A stretch of 64,000 nt of DNA, from contig JACBWW010000047.1 in the NCBI GenBank assembly GCA_020086605.1, forward strand, positions 1,689,793-1,753,792, given 5' to 3'. Both the position numbers and the translations under genes were made by a program. Source of the stretch: Lanius collurio. Lineage: Eukaryota; Chordata; Aves; Passeriformes; Laniidae. This document shows positions 36,966-48,579 of the stretch, piece after piece; the stretch's first letter is position 1, and each line of letters begins with the position of its first letter. The notes beneath the pieces were generated by a model that was not told the origin of the DNA, did not search any database, and was given only the letters and a program-made list of their open reading frames with translations.

Positions 36966-38900
36966 GCCTGATGGACTGGAAGAGTTACATCACACCAGAC
37001 AACACAAATAGGTTTCCTATAGTGTTCCCATCTCCCAGCCAAATTTGCAAATTCCTATTTATCACATAGGTGGTAAGACCCACAACATCCATCTTCAGAA
37101 TTAATAGAAAGCAGTCATTCTTTACATTGAAAGTTCTTTAGCTTTCCAAAACTGGGACAAATTACCATAATGGAAAATTATGAGGAATGGCCATTTTTTG
37201 AATAACGTGAACAGAGAAATAATATATCTTGCTCTGAAACTGATAGCCTTTAAAAAGAAGGTAATATTAATTTCAATCTTCAGTTCTCAGTATTTGGGGA
37301 CTGTCATTATACAATCCATTTTGCTAATATAGGCGTTCAAAAAATTGAACTAAAACTCTCTGAAAACAGCTCACTGGAAGATCACTTTTGTTGCTAGAGA
37401 AGGACAAATCAAGTTTTCTTTAGGCCCAAGCAGTAGAACAACCAAGCACATTATCTCTTTCTAATGCTACTGTGAGATCAGGCCATTGATACTTCTTCAG
37501 TCCCTTCTCAATACCAGCTGTGAGTACATCATCATTTGTATCATTTTTATTCTCTCCTCACTCTGCTCAGGAGATAAAGCCTACCAGTAAGACTTTCAAG
37601 CTTGTGAACCAACCATGTAGAGTACACCACCACAAAACTCCCTAGTATTTTGACATAAGCATAAGCAGACTGTACAGCTCGTGGTATTTTAGCACTCCAA
37701 GGTCACTTGCCTTACAAATTACTCATTCCTAGATTCCACATCATTAAACACCTGATTCTGTTCACTGGAAAGAGCACAAGCTTCACTGAGAGAAAAATTA
37801 TTAAACCAGCCATGACAGCTTTGCTATAGATTTGCTAATCTAGGATAAATAGAGTGCCAGTCACAAGTCCAATAGGATATATTTGAACAACACATCTCAA
37901 GCAGTGGCTGTTAATCACAGTTAAAAAGCTGTTCGATGGAGATGACAGCTCCAGTTTAACAATAAGGCACTTCAGAGGCACATGGTGCTGAAAGCACTGC
38001 TGTCTGCAGCAGATCACCACTGATATACAGCCTGCAACAACTATTTCTATCGTCACATTACTGAACTGTGCAGTAACAGAAAAAAACTTAAAAATGGTTC
38101 ATAATTATGGTATTGTGCAGCGAAGAATGCAACATTGGCTTGATGTTAAGCTTCCATTTGGAAAAATAATGCTATAAATTCAAAATATGTACTGAAAAGC
38201 ACAACTTAGTTACAGTAGCACAAAGGAAGGACTAAGGAGATTTTCAGAAGCCATTTAAATCAGATACCCTAAATTAAGAATTTGAACTAGGTTTCTAACC
38301 ACTCCAAGATGCTAAAGTGGGTGACCCAAAGCCTCCTACCAACAAGTGTTGCTTCTTCAAGCCACAAGACTTTGGACCATGCCCCTCATATTGCAAACTC
38401 CAGCAGGCTTTCCCTTGAAACAAAGCTTTGGCTTCAAATATAGAAGGGCATTCCAGTCAAACATGAGTCAAGTCAAATCCCTCAAAAAAATCAGATCTCC
38501 CCTTCCACTGTCACACCATTACTGAGAAATTCCTCCAAAAATACATTGTCATTGTGGGTGATATGCAAGAGTGCTGAAGTTAAGACTGCTGCTCTCATGC
38601 TATGAAACTGTAATATTTCTTTTACAAAATGAAAATTGCATGGTACCTTATTCAGCAAGAGCAATTGAAAAATTGATCCAAAACTGGGATTGTGAACAAA
38701 GGTATAGGACAAGCAAAGCATGATAAATGAGGAAGAGAAAGAGCCCTAGAGACAAGTGTAGTCTCAATAACCACTAGCTCCATGAGTCTGAAGGAAAAAA
38801 AAATGTTTCCTGAGGTGGTAGCTGAAAGAGGGTTTGTTTAGCTCAAGGAAGCTGCTGCTGTTGTTTGCCTACTCCTTTGTTCTGAAAAGCAGGACTTGCA

Positions 38901-38935
38901 CTTACCTCTGAAAGGATATTATAGCAATAGGCTTT
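38901..38935 (-). other. Minus-strand splice-site juxtaposition, weaker recursive-site candidate
   Basis: The minus strand reads CCTTTCAGAG|GTAAGTG, with the GT starting at 38905. A strong 5' splice site (AGAG|GTAAGTG) therefore follows directly on a CTTTCAG acceptor-like sequence. The pyrimidine tract is short and interrupted. It could be a recursive site using the second AG, a cryptic donor, or chance. Confidence 0.2.
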
Positions 38936-39639
38936 GGGATTTTTTTTTTCAGATTTTCCAAACTATTTTTTGTCTGTGTCCCATTAATGGAAGAGTTATT
39001 TGGAAATGATTCAGTGTTCACAGTCATTTCCAACACACTATTACAGTCTGTCTACAGTGCAGAAATAAACTGTATCATTTGAATACAAATAAAATAATCT
39101 AAGCTCATGAGTAGTTCTGAATGCTCCTTAGTAATTCAAAAGTTTGTACATAATGTTATTATAAGAGACATTTCTTGGAGCTTGTATCTTCGCACAAGAA
39201 TTAGTTTGTGAGCAACAACCCAGCCATTTGACATGACATCAAACTGAAGACAAATTCTTCAGCCAGTGCAACACTTCTCAGCTCCATCAGCCTTGTGCTA
39301 CAGCATCAGCTGCCCTTTGACAGTCTGTATAAATGAAGGAGTACATTATTTCTCATTAGGATTAAGAAAATTATACTACATGACTGCAGAGACATTTTCT
39401 TATATTTCAAAATTAAACTGTAAGCAGAGTTTACACATAAGAATGCCCTTACTGTAAATGCATCAATTGTCACTCTCTTTACACATGTTTTACATTTGGC
39501 ACAGCAACAATACAAAAGTGTTTACAAAATGGATTGGAGCCAACAGATGGCTCCTCCAAGCCATCAGCATCATAATCATACTCAGTTCCCACTCTTTCCC
39601 ACAAAAAAGTCTGGGAAAACAGATTGGGATGATGCCTAA

Positions 39640-39735
39640 ATATATACACATGACGATTTATATCTGCTTTTGTATGTATGTGCATATATAGGCACACATG
39701 TAAAACTATGTATAAACACATACACATGTGCAATA
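39640..39735. repeat. AT/CA-type degenerate simple sequence
   Basis: Interspersed ATATAC, ACACAT, TATGTATG and CACATAC blocks form an impure (TA)n/(CA)n microsatellite. No gene content. Confidence 0.7.
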
Positions 39736-40959
39736 TACAGTGCTCAGGTATCTGGGCTCTTCAGCAGTCTATGGCCCTCCCAAAACCAAACATCATGCAA
39801 AGAATTTCTCTCTGTTCAGTAGAGGTATTTCATTAAAAGACAATGTTATTTTGGGAAGACATAACTACATACTCTGGTTTCTGCTAACAGTATCCCACTC
39901 TACAGATTTTATTTTTAATTCCATATCTTGGCTGAAGGCCTGCCAGGGCAGGGACTGCAACACCAGCTATGCTTAGGCCAAACTGGGGGGAAGCTGTTAA
40001 GTCGTTCTCTGAAAGAGGTCAGGAATAGGCACTTCTGAGAGGCATGGCAAAAGCAGAGGCCACATGATGAAAGCACTGTTTTGAGCTGGTGACTGCCACT
40101 TCCCACATTTCAGAGAAGAATTTCTCTCTGGCATTACCACGGGAAAATTTCTTCATTCTGACAGAAAAGAGCAGCTTTTATTCTTTAAACAAATTCGGTG
40201 GTTGAATCACCCCATTTTTTGTGCTGATCATCACCATTAATGCTAGAAAAGAACCATGTGCCTTATTTGTAAAGCAAATATTGTCAGACATGACTTGTTG
40301 AGATCACATGGTTCCAGCTGGAGCCCATTTCTCTCCTAAATGCCATCAATAAAAACAGGACCCATCCCATACATGTGATTCTTGCTAGAGTAATGTACAT
40401 ATGGTTCTCTTGAAATTGTTCCTTGTTTGTTTATTTTTATATCACTGATATTTACAACATTACAAATCTGTACCATAAGCCTCTACAGAAAAATGCTGTG
40501 AGTATGCACTGCAGATAATGTTTACAGATAAAATTCATGTTAACTCCAAAAAGCTCAACATACAAGTATGGAAATAGGCAAGCATGAAGGATTTCCTTTT
40601 CAGACCTTACAAAAGGTTTCCATTTTTAACCTTACAAAGGTCAACCACACCATACCAACAGACTTTTGCTTCTTTGGCTTAGTCTCCAAGAATCCCAGCT
40701 GGAGCTGAAAGTTTCAAAGAAGGCCCTCCAAAAGCCAAAACACAGTGCTTTTCCTACCTGTTTTCTCAGGCAGGGGGAGGGCATGTGATATTCTCTCATT
40801 CAGAATTTGAGGTTTGTACAAGTTATCCTTCCTCCCAAAGAAAATCCAAGAAAAACATATCTTTCTTACTGTGTTGCTCAGTTGGTATGGCTTAATAGCA
40901 AAGGCACACACCTGGAAGTACTTGTGCCAGAAATACCAAGCTCCTGAGATTCAAAACAG

Positions 40960-40997
<38 letters not shown>
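40960..40997. repeat. Pure poly(A) run, 38 bases
   Basis: Thirty-eight uninterrupted A bases are the longest homopolymer in the window. Purity at that length suggests a young or length-variable locus. I see no retrocopy or SINE body immediately upstream and no matching target duplication, so I call it a mononucleotide repeat and not a retroposon tail. Its exact length may be affected by sequencing error. Confidence 0.9.
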
Positions 40998-41003
<6 letters not shown>

Positions 41004-41067
41004 CCTGTCTTGGGAAAAGAGCAAAGTGCAGCCATTTTTCCACAGCCAAAAAGAGGTCCACAGACAT

Positions 41068-41132
41068 GACAGAATACATAGGCATCTAAGACAGAATACA
41101 TCAGCAATTAAGGAAATCAGCAACTAAGGAAA
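41068..41132. repeat. Compound local duplications
   Basis: The 12 bases GACAGAATACAT occur at 41068-41079 and 41090-41101. They are followed at once by a 16-base unit, tandemly duplicated with one mismatch (41101-41116 and 41117-41132). Two overlapping short duplications so close together suggest repeated slippage. Confidence 0.75.
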
Positions 41133-43449
41133 TCAGAGGAACTTCCATCTGACCCATTCCAAAAACAGATGTAGATTTGAGATACGACAAGGAAGCCTCT
41201 TCACCAGACGGGCTCTCACTTCAATAAGAAAAATTTCTGAATCAAAATCCAAAATTAAGTACTTTCTGTTTCCTAGAAAACATTAGGCTATGACTAATAT
41301 ACAGGAGCTCATTAAAAAAACAAGATTAGAGCTCTGATATCTATAAAGATACAATCTCTCAACCAAAAAACTATGGAATGAGGAATTGAACAACCATTCA
41401 GGTTCTGAGGAGCAACGCAGGCAACTGCTAAGTAGCACCAAATACAGAGCAACTTACTGAAAAAACCCCTAGTATTGCTTTCCTACCATACAAGATTGGA
41501 AAGGTTTTCTATTAAAAGCATTTTCTAACAAGGTCATCACTAATCACTATTCACCTTATGAATACAAAGGGAAGCAACTATTTTCTCACTTCCTGCAGTT
41601 TAGAATTAGTCTTGCCAATAAGGTAAAGACCCCAGAAAGCTTTTCTTTCATTTCTCAAGCTTAACAGAAATTTTTTGGATGGCCTTTAGGAAAATTTCTA
41701 ATTACAACTGGGAATTAAACATAACTAGATTTTTTCTTTTCATTTAATTGATTTTCATCGGAGAACTGATTCCTAAAAACAATTTCCTCAAATAATATTG
41801 TAAATTCAACAAAGTTCTGCTGTAACATGGGCAACTCTCTTGACAGCTCACCTAGGAAGAATGGGATCTTCAGAATCAGTTTTGTTATGAGAATCTGTTT
41901 ACTCAAGGAGATTTCACAAGATATCTCCCAGGAGCTGGGAACAGCTGTCTGTTCCACCTCAGTAACAAGGAAAAAACAAATTGTATTTTCAGGGCTTTCA
42001 AGAACATTAATTTTCTAGAATTCCCTTTCTGTGGAAGGGAATAATTTCTTTGTTTTTCCTCCCAAACAGCATAACTTCCAGCAGCTTCCTGAAATCCTTG
42101 GGGATTTTTCCATAGAAGAAAAAGTCTGAACTCCCACTAACTCTCAGTGTCTTTGGGCCATGCTCAGTTGTAGCTTGTGTCCCATTCATACCACAGTGAC
42201 TGTCCCCATAACACAGGGCTCTATCTCCCCAGGAACAAGGGTGCATGAACTGGGATAGAAGATGGCTTGAACTAAGGAAACCTTTCTCTCCCTTGGTCAC
42301 TACAGCAGAAATACTGAATACAGACCTTAGCACTCTCCCTTCTCTCTCCCTCAGCCTCTTAGATGATTTTAAAAGACTCCAGGGGAGAAGTTATCTTCCA
42401 TTCTGTGCTAATATGTAACCTCTGGTAAAAGCTACAATAAGTGAAGGTCTAAGCAGAGCCTTGTTAGTAAATTCTTCATAATAAAGTTCATAACTGTTAG
42501 GATCAACAGTAAAGGGGAAAAAAAAGATCTGTCAATAATTATTTTTAATTAGAAATGCAGCTTAGAAGTATTACCAAATGGAGCCATACTGAGGGACAAC
42601 GTTAAAAGTACAGGAACCAATCCCCAAATTTTTAGAGGTATTTGGAAATCATTGGCCCTACCATGTGCTGTCCAACAATCTAAGCAGACAAATAATCCAA
42701 ACTACGTGCAAATTATGTAAAATGGTTGCTATATTAAAGCACATTTAGGGCAAGGAACATAAGAAATCAAGAATTTCTGAATCTATTCTCTAACAAGCCA
42801 GAAAAATGAGAATAAAATATTAAATACTGGCTTGTTATTTTAAACTATAAACAGAATTAAGACTTTAGAAAGGAACAACATAGAACTCTGATTTAATTGC
42901 TATGGCAACTTGCACAGAAGTTTTACAGAGTGGTTTTAGGAGTTCTAACAAAAATGCACAGAACAATAAAATTTAAAGAGAAATTGTCATTTCAGTCTGT
43001 TGTATAAACTTATTTAACAGCAGTATAATATGAAATGTGAATTTAATATTACATCCACATCATACTGAAGCACTTGAAGCTATTCATTTAGGGACATGGG
43101 ACTTGGGAGAGGACTTTTCAGGTTACAGGTCCAATCTATGGCTGATTTAATGTTCTCCTACTTGAATTTGTCGATTCCTCAATTAAAATTAGCAGAGTTT
43201 CCTTATTCTCATTACTCTAAAAACATCATTCCAAAGCCTCACTCTAATGGCAGTTTGTAGCCTTCTACAAAGTACCTGACAGAACTTACTTGTCTCCATT
43301 TTGTCTTTTTGCTCTTACCAACACTTTCTTTCAGTTGAAATAACTTTTCTTCTTTGGTGCTTATTCCATTTCTAGTTTCTCCATACAGAAAGCTATCACA
43401 CTCTCTCTTCATGTTTACTTTGCTATGCTAAACAAGCCATTAATAACTT

Positions 43450-43560
43450 GCAAGAAAATAAATATACATATACATAAGAATACATATACACTACATATAC
43501 CCATAAAAATATTTAATGAATATAAGCATATATTTGCATATGGGTACATAATGATGAAGG
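43450..43560. repeat. ATAC/ATAT-rich degenerate simple sequence
   Basis: TATACATATACATA-type blocks with interruptions form an impure AT-rich microsatellite. The overlapping 70-codon frame is an artefact of it. Confidence 0.65.
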
Positions 43561-46500
43561 AATGGGATTGGGTCAGATCAGATTATATAACTAAAGAAAA
43601 ATGTGAATTTTCAAACACGAAAAATGCAGTTTTATAGACTATTTTCATTGCTTGGGTTGAGATAAAAGTCAGTCAATTGGAATAAAATGGCACAATGCCA
43701 TAAAATGAGATGCTTATATGTATAACTGTCATAGGATTCAAACACTCTTGGGACAGGCAATTATGTCTAGTAGTAGCTGGAACTCAAAGTACTTCAGGAA
43801 AAGGTGATTGCAGTAAAAGCTGAAGACTTATAAATCCCATTCATGTCCTGAAAGAAGGGATCTCTTCTTTGTACCCCTCACCACTGCAATGGAACAATAA
43901 TTCTCATAGCCACAGAACAGCCGCAAATTTTGAGACTCAAGTTGTTCAGTACCATGTAACAGAATTCCAAGATTTCATTATAAATTTACTCCTATGCATT
44001 TTAAGGGCAGTACTTAACACCAAGTGGATTCCTCTCAATATGAGAAATGGGAAACAAGATTGTACCTTCTCAATCTGTGATAGCAATTTCTTATCCAACT
44101 ACCATGTACGTTTTTATTTATCCACATTTGAAACTAAAGACCGTATTTTCAGTATTTTCCAGTCTCTTCTCCTGTGAAAATTTAGTGGTTTTTAACTATT
44201 TCATCTTCAAGCCCACTAGTTTTCTCTTGCAAAAAAGGAACTAGAGCACAGAAATTCAAATAAATGCAAGACTTAGTTTTCTATAATGGCATTTTAACCT
44301 TTACATACTACTTCTCCTGTGCAATATAGCATTTTCTTTATTCTTTGGGGTACAGCTCAACAAGGAGCAAACTTTCAGCTCACTTTTCAAATTTACTCTA
44401 GGTTGCAACTGGACTGACTTGCAAGAGTGTTTCAGACATATCAAAGATGAGTTTTGCTACGTTGTCACCAATAAAAAGCACAATTAGCAGTTGATATTGG
44501 CTCGAAAGTTGTCAACATTCTCCAACCCACCACAGTGAAAATGAACAGCAGAGCTATTCCTTTACTTACAGGTGTTCAATTCAGTGGGGTCCACTGAACT
44601 AGAGAGTTTTGTCATTTGATTGGTGCTACACCAGTTTAAATTACTTAGAAGGATTTCAGAAAAATATGGACAATTAAAGTACAATGCACAATGTTTGCAG
44701 TATATCGTGTATGTTTGTTTTCATCTCACCCTCAGCAAATACAAAGAAAAACAGAACTTCTATTTGCTTTTACCCTTTGCAAAAGTCTAGAAAAATTTAA
44801 TTTTGCTATTGAGGAGTAATTAGACAATTAAGATGACAGAGCATAACACATGCCTTCAATGGGCTCTGACCTGCCATATCAAGTAGTTGCAGCATTAAAC
44901 TGAATTGTCAGTTATTGCATGCACTTACTGAAAACTCATTTTGAGGTGATTTATCTAATATGTGTCTCCTTAAGAGCAGCATGAATACTGTTTTATCATC
45001 ATACCATCTTCTTAGGGGGTTGTTGATTACACAAATGACTCAAAAATTGGCCGTATCACTATTTTCACATGATGAAAGCAACTCCTCATTCATGCTCCAA
45101 GCTCTAATTTCTTCACCTCTTTTTTTACTAGGATCAGCCAGTTCACTCTTTCTAAAGATAGTAAATCAGTTCAGAGAGAACTATGTGCATAAACACTTGG
45201 TTAGAAATAGAGCAAGGGAGAGAGAAATGATTGGAATGATCAGATGGTTGGAATGAGAGTATAATTACCTCCAAGCAGCACCATTGCTTCTTGTCAGCTT
45301 AAGCAGTTTGTGGAATTACAAAGTTACTTTGCAAGCTGAAGATGTTTTTAGTACTTTGAGAAGCCATGAAAGCCTTGTTCAAACAAATGTAACAGATTAG
45401 CAGCATGGCTATATACTTTTGGAAGAATGAATGTCCTTCTGGCAGTAACTTTGTAATTAGAAAGCCTGTCTATCTGATAATTGTTATCCAGTTATCTGAT
45501 CTTGGACACAATATACAAAGCCAATGTCCAGGTTTCAGCACACAACTGGGGATTCCAACTCATATACTTAGACTGATTAACTGGCATGAATCCCACCAGC
45601 CCCACTGCCAAGGTTACCTCAGTGAAGCTTATTTCATCATGAGCAGTTTGCTCTGTTCCATCCAATAACTCAAATTATATCAGCATCTTCTTAGACAGAA
45701 ACCAAATATTAAAAATTGAAAAGCTCTCAGGTCTACAATTTAAATGGCCACCTTATTTAAAGTGTCATGGGCTTTGAACCCTCAATGACTGCAAAATGTG
45801 CATGATCTGAAAAATAACATTAATGCAAACCTAATGTTGCCCTTGCACAGTTCTTGGAGGAATTCAATGTGAAATAGCCCAAGAATAAAGAAACCTACAT
45901 TTAAATTTCATTAAAAATTAAGCATAATAACAGAACCAACAGCAAAACAGCATTAACTAAAGGCAGCATTTCTGAGCATATGATGAAGTAGTAGTTTTCA
46001 CTGAAGGAGGTATGCTTGAATATTTGTATGCATACCCATATGTTTCATATTTATACATACACATAAACCCAAAAATTTCTACCACACATTTCATTATATT
46101 ACAAACTTCAAAGAATGCAGCCTTGCTTATGGGAAAGTGTTGAGAAGCTGCATCATGCTTTATTTTTACATTGCATCAGATAAGTATATATCTACTACTG
46201 GTAGTCATTAATGTATGTCCTATAACTGTCTTAGTAACAGCATCCTTAGGGAAGTGATAAGGCTTGTGTTAGTCATGTAGTATATAACAAATAGATTATT
46301 ACAATGATATAGCTTATTTCCCTGTATGAACAGCAGCTAAAATTAAAAAGCAATCAGACACTGTAATTTAAAAAAAATCAAATAAAAGCACAAAATTTTA
46401 AAAACTGAATTTTTAAATGTCACAAGAGATTCTGGAACAATTATTCTACATTTAGAGAATTTGTTCCAACTGTGTGAAGGAATTGATTCACTAGTGCACT

Positions 46501-47039
46501 CTAAAGAACTGAGGGTGAACTGAAGGCTGCATTTAAAAGTAGTTTAGAAATAATTATGAGAATTAAAGTATTATGGTGGTTGCCATTAAAAAAAAAAAAA
46601 CAAAACACCTCCAAACTCAGGGTACAGCATCCTACACACTAGCCCTGTTGTTTCAATTCAGAAAAACTCTCTCAATGCTTTTCAGCTGCTACTGTGTGGT
46701 AACATTAAAAAAATTAACAGAAAAAATTTAATGTGAGCACTTTATTGCACAACATTGAAGTTGTTAGAAGCAAACTTTATATTTGTTTCTAATACATACA
46801 AATTACACAAAGCCTTAAAGTTTATTTTTTATTTCAGCAAAAAGAGACTTACCCTTCAAACACAGAACACAAAACCATTTTAAGCTGACTTTGAGAAAAG
46901 AGCTAGGAAAGCTTTTTTTTTTTTTCTTTCAAGCTGAAGGCTTAACACTTTTGAAACCCTCTGGAAATCCTTGTGGATTTTAAATTTAGTGTTTTACTTT
47001 GAGACAAAGGGGCTAGATTTGTTGGGAAACAGATAGGAC

Positions 47040-47260
47040 TCGGTCCACTGTGCCCAATGCGAGCAGGAGAGAGGCTTTTCCTGAAAGCAGCAGGCTGATT
47101 TCTGCATGCTGCAGGCTTCCACCTTTTGCCAGCAGGTGGCAAGGAGGCAGCCCGGGAAAGGCAGGAGTGCTAAACCCGTGCGATTCCCCCGGGAGGAGCC
47201 AGCGGCTGCCTTCCGATGGAACGAAAGGAGAGGCAGCTCCCTAAATGCGGAGACCCCACA
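47040..47260. promoter_or_regulatory. CpG-rich, GC-rich patch with CTCF-like core
   Basis: This is the sharpest GC and CpG rise in the window: I count about 10 CpGs in some 220 bases (near 47041, 47058, 47153, 47177, 47181, 47190, 47202, 47214, 47222 and 47247), including CCCGGG at 47152-47157 and 47188-47193. It contains a good CTCF-like core at 47129-47140 and a CCAAT-like box at about 47054. Short frames run through it on both strands (64 and 66 codons), as expected of GC-rich DNA. It may be an unmethylated enhancer, an insulator, or a first exon or promoter of an unannotated transcript. I cannot choose between these from sequence. Confidence 0.4.
47129..47140 (+). promoter_or_regulatory. 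CTCF-like core motif
   Basis: CCAGCAGGTGGC fits the vertebrate CTCF core CCASYAGRKGGC at every position and is followed by A, which also fits. It lies inside the CpG-rich patch. The same bases include the E-box CAGGTG, a site for ZEB/Snail-type factors, as an alternative reading. Binding is inferred from the motif only. Confidence 0.45.
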
Positions 47261-48133
47261 ATAAGGACATTTTCTAGACTTACTAAATGCTGAGAAGCTG
47301 AAAGTAATTACAGTTGCACATAGCTCTACAAACCAATTTATTAAATGGCTGACAAAGCAAGGGTTTCATGCTGCAGTCTGTGTTGCAGTTGAAGTCCCAT
47401 GCTACTCATCTTCCCACATACCCAGTTAAGTGCTCAGTGCTACTCAGCTCCAGAAAAGACACAACCAAGGAGCAAAATGAGAAGGAGACACCCCTAATCT
47501 TTAGGATCTTAATGAAGCCTAACATGCATAAAAACAACCCACAATCTGTCCCTCATAAATCTCCTCATTTATATTTTTGCAAATTCATTTGCAAAGATAT
47601 AAATGAGGAGGCATTGAAGTCAACTCAATTACAGGACAGATAAATAAAAACACAGGTGACAAAACAGAAGCCAAAATTTGAGAGAAAGGAAAAAATTAAC
47701 AATGAATCCTTGCTGAACTTATCTAAATACTTACTCCTAGAATGTGGAATTTGATTTGAAACCCATGTCCATGAGCTCCTATTTTAAGTAAAACATAAGA
47801 AAGAATTAATTTTCATTGTAAAGGAGAGTGTCTTTTCTAAAAGAAAAACAAAACAAAACCCTTCTTGCTACTGAAAACTTTAAGATAGTTCTTTAAAATA
47901 ATTTGGGGAATTATTTCAATAAAAAAATTTATAATACAAAGTTTCTGGCCTAGAGGGCTATCTCCCCACCTATTCTTCCATTTTCCAGGACCACAGTGTA
48001 TAGTTCCAAAAGATTAACTACAGGACCCCTTCTACCAGCAATGTTCTATAAGACACAGCTAATCGAGGTAACAAAACCAAAAAAAGCCTTTAAAAAAGTA
48101 GATTTTATTGTGTTTCAGATGCTTTTGTCTGAT

Positions 48134-48175
48134 CTTACCTGCAAGTAGAATGGAAGAACAAATGGTTAATTAACG
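48134..48175 (-). other. Recursive (ratchet) splice-site candidate, minus strand
   Basis: On the minus strand a pyrimidine tract (19 of 24 bases C or T, 48142-48165) ends TTGCAG and runs straight into GTAAGATC. The CAG|GTAAG junction lies between 48139 and 48138. A branch-point-like TTAAC places its A about 28 bases upstream of the junction, an ideal distance. A complete 3' splice site directly abutting a near-consensus 5' splice site is the hallmark of recursive splicing in very long introns of vertebrate, often neuronal, genes. If correct, the window lies in a large intron of a minus-strand gene. It is the strongest of the splice-like sites found. Confidence 0.4.
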
Positions 48176-48552
48176 CACCTCCCTCCAAAGAGATGCTAAA
48201 GGGCTACTAGCAGTATCTTATTCTTTACTGAGTAAGTCAGGCAGCATGTGAGAAACAACACTTTGAGTAGTGACCCAGGTCTAATCTCACTGCACAGACC
48301 TGTAGAGCAGAAATCAGTTAAGTTGCACTGCTGTAACACTGGAATCAGCTCTACAATGACATTATGCATAACAATGTGTAATGCTTAGATGAGACTTAAA
48401 TATCTGCAAAAGAAAAGAAAGATTGAGCAGGGAAATCCTGAAAGACCCTTAAACTGAATAACAATAAAAGGAATGCCTATACACAAGATTTATCATAACC
48501 AAGCCTCTTACTACAATTCATCAATAAAGTAAGATGTTTAAGCTAGGCATAT

Positions 48553-48579
48553 ATTCTTCTTCCACTTCTTCTTCTTTAG
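48553..48579. repeat. CTT-rich simple sequence
   Basis: TTCTTCTTCCACTTCTTCTT is a short impure (CTT)n tract. It ends in CTTTAG on the plus strand and so also looks like a splice acceptor, but no exon follows. Confidence 0.75.

Larger units (their letters stand above)
36966..47039. other. About 10 kb of unique AT-rich DNA without a convincing gene
   Basis: It holds the 38-base A run (40960-40997), small tandem duplications (41068-41132), AT/CA-type simple sequence near 39.65-39.73 and 43.45-43.56 kb, and a minus-strand splice-like site at 38.91 kb. T and A runs of 13 bases occur at 46913-46925 and 46588-46600. Frames of 80-108 codons (41715-41957 and 42007-42333 minus; 43869-44177 and 44960-45256 plus) have no recognisable domain or splice support. 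Confidence 0.45.

Noticed and set aside
36416..36972. CCTGAT on both edges of the LTR (36416-36421 and 36967-36972), looking like a target-site duplication.
   Set aside because: Aligned to the remembered family ends, the left CCTGAT falls inside the LTR terminus itself, so it cannot be a target duplication. The flanks proper do not match.
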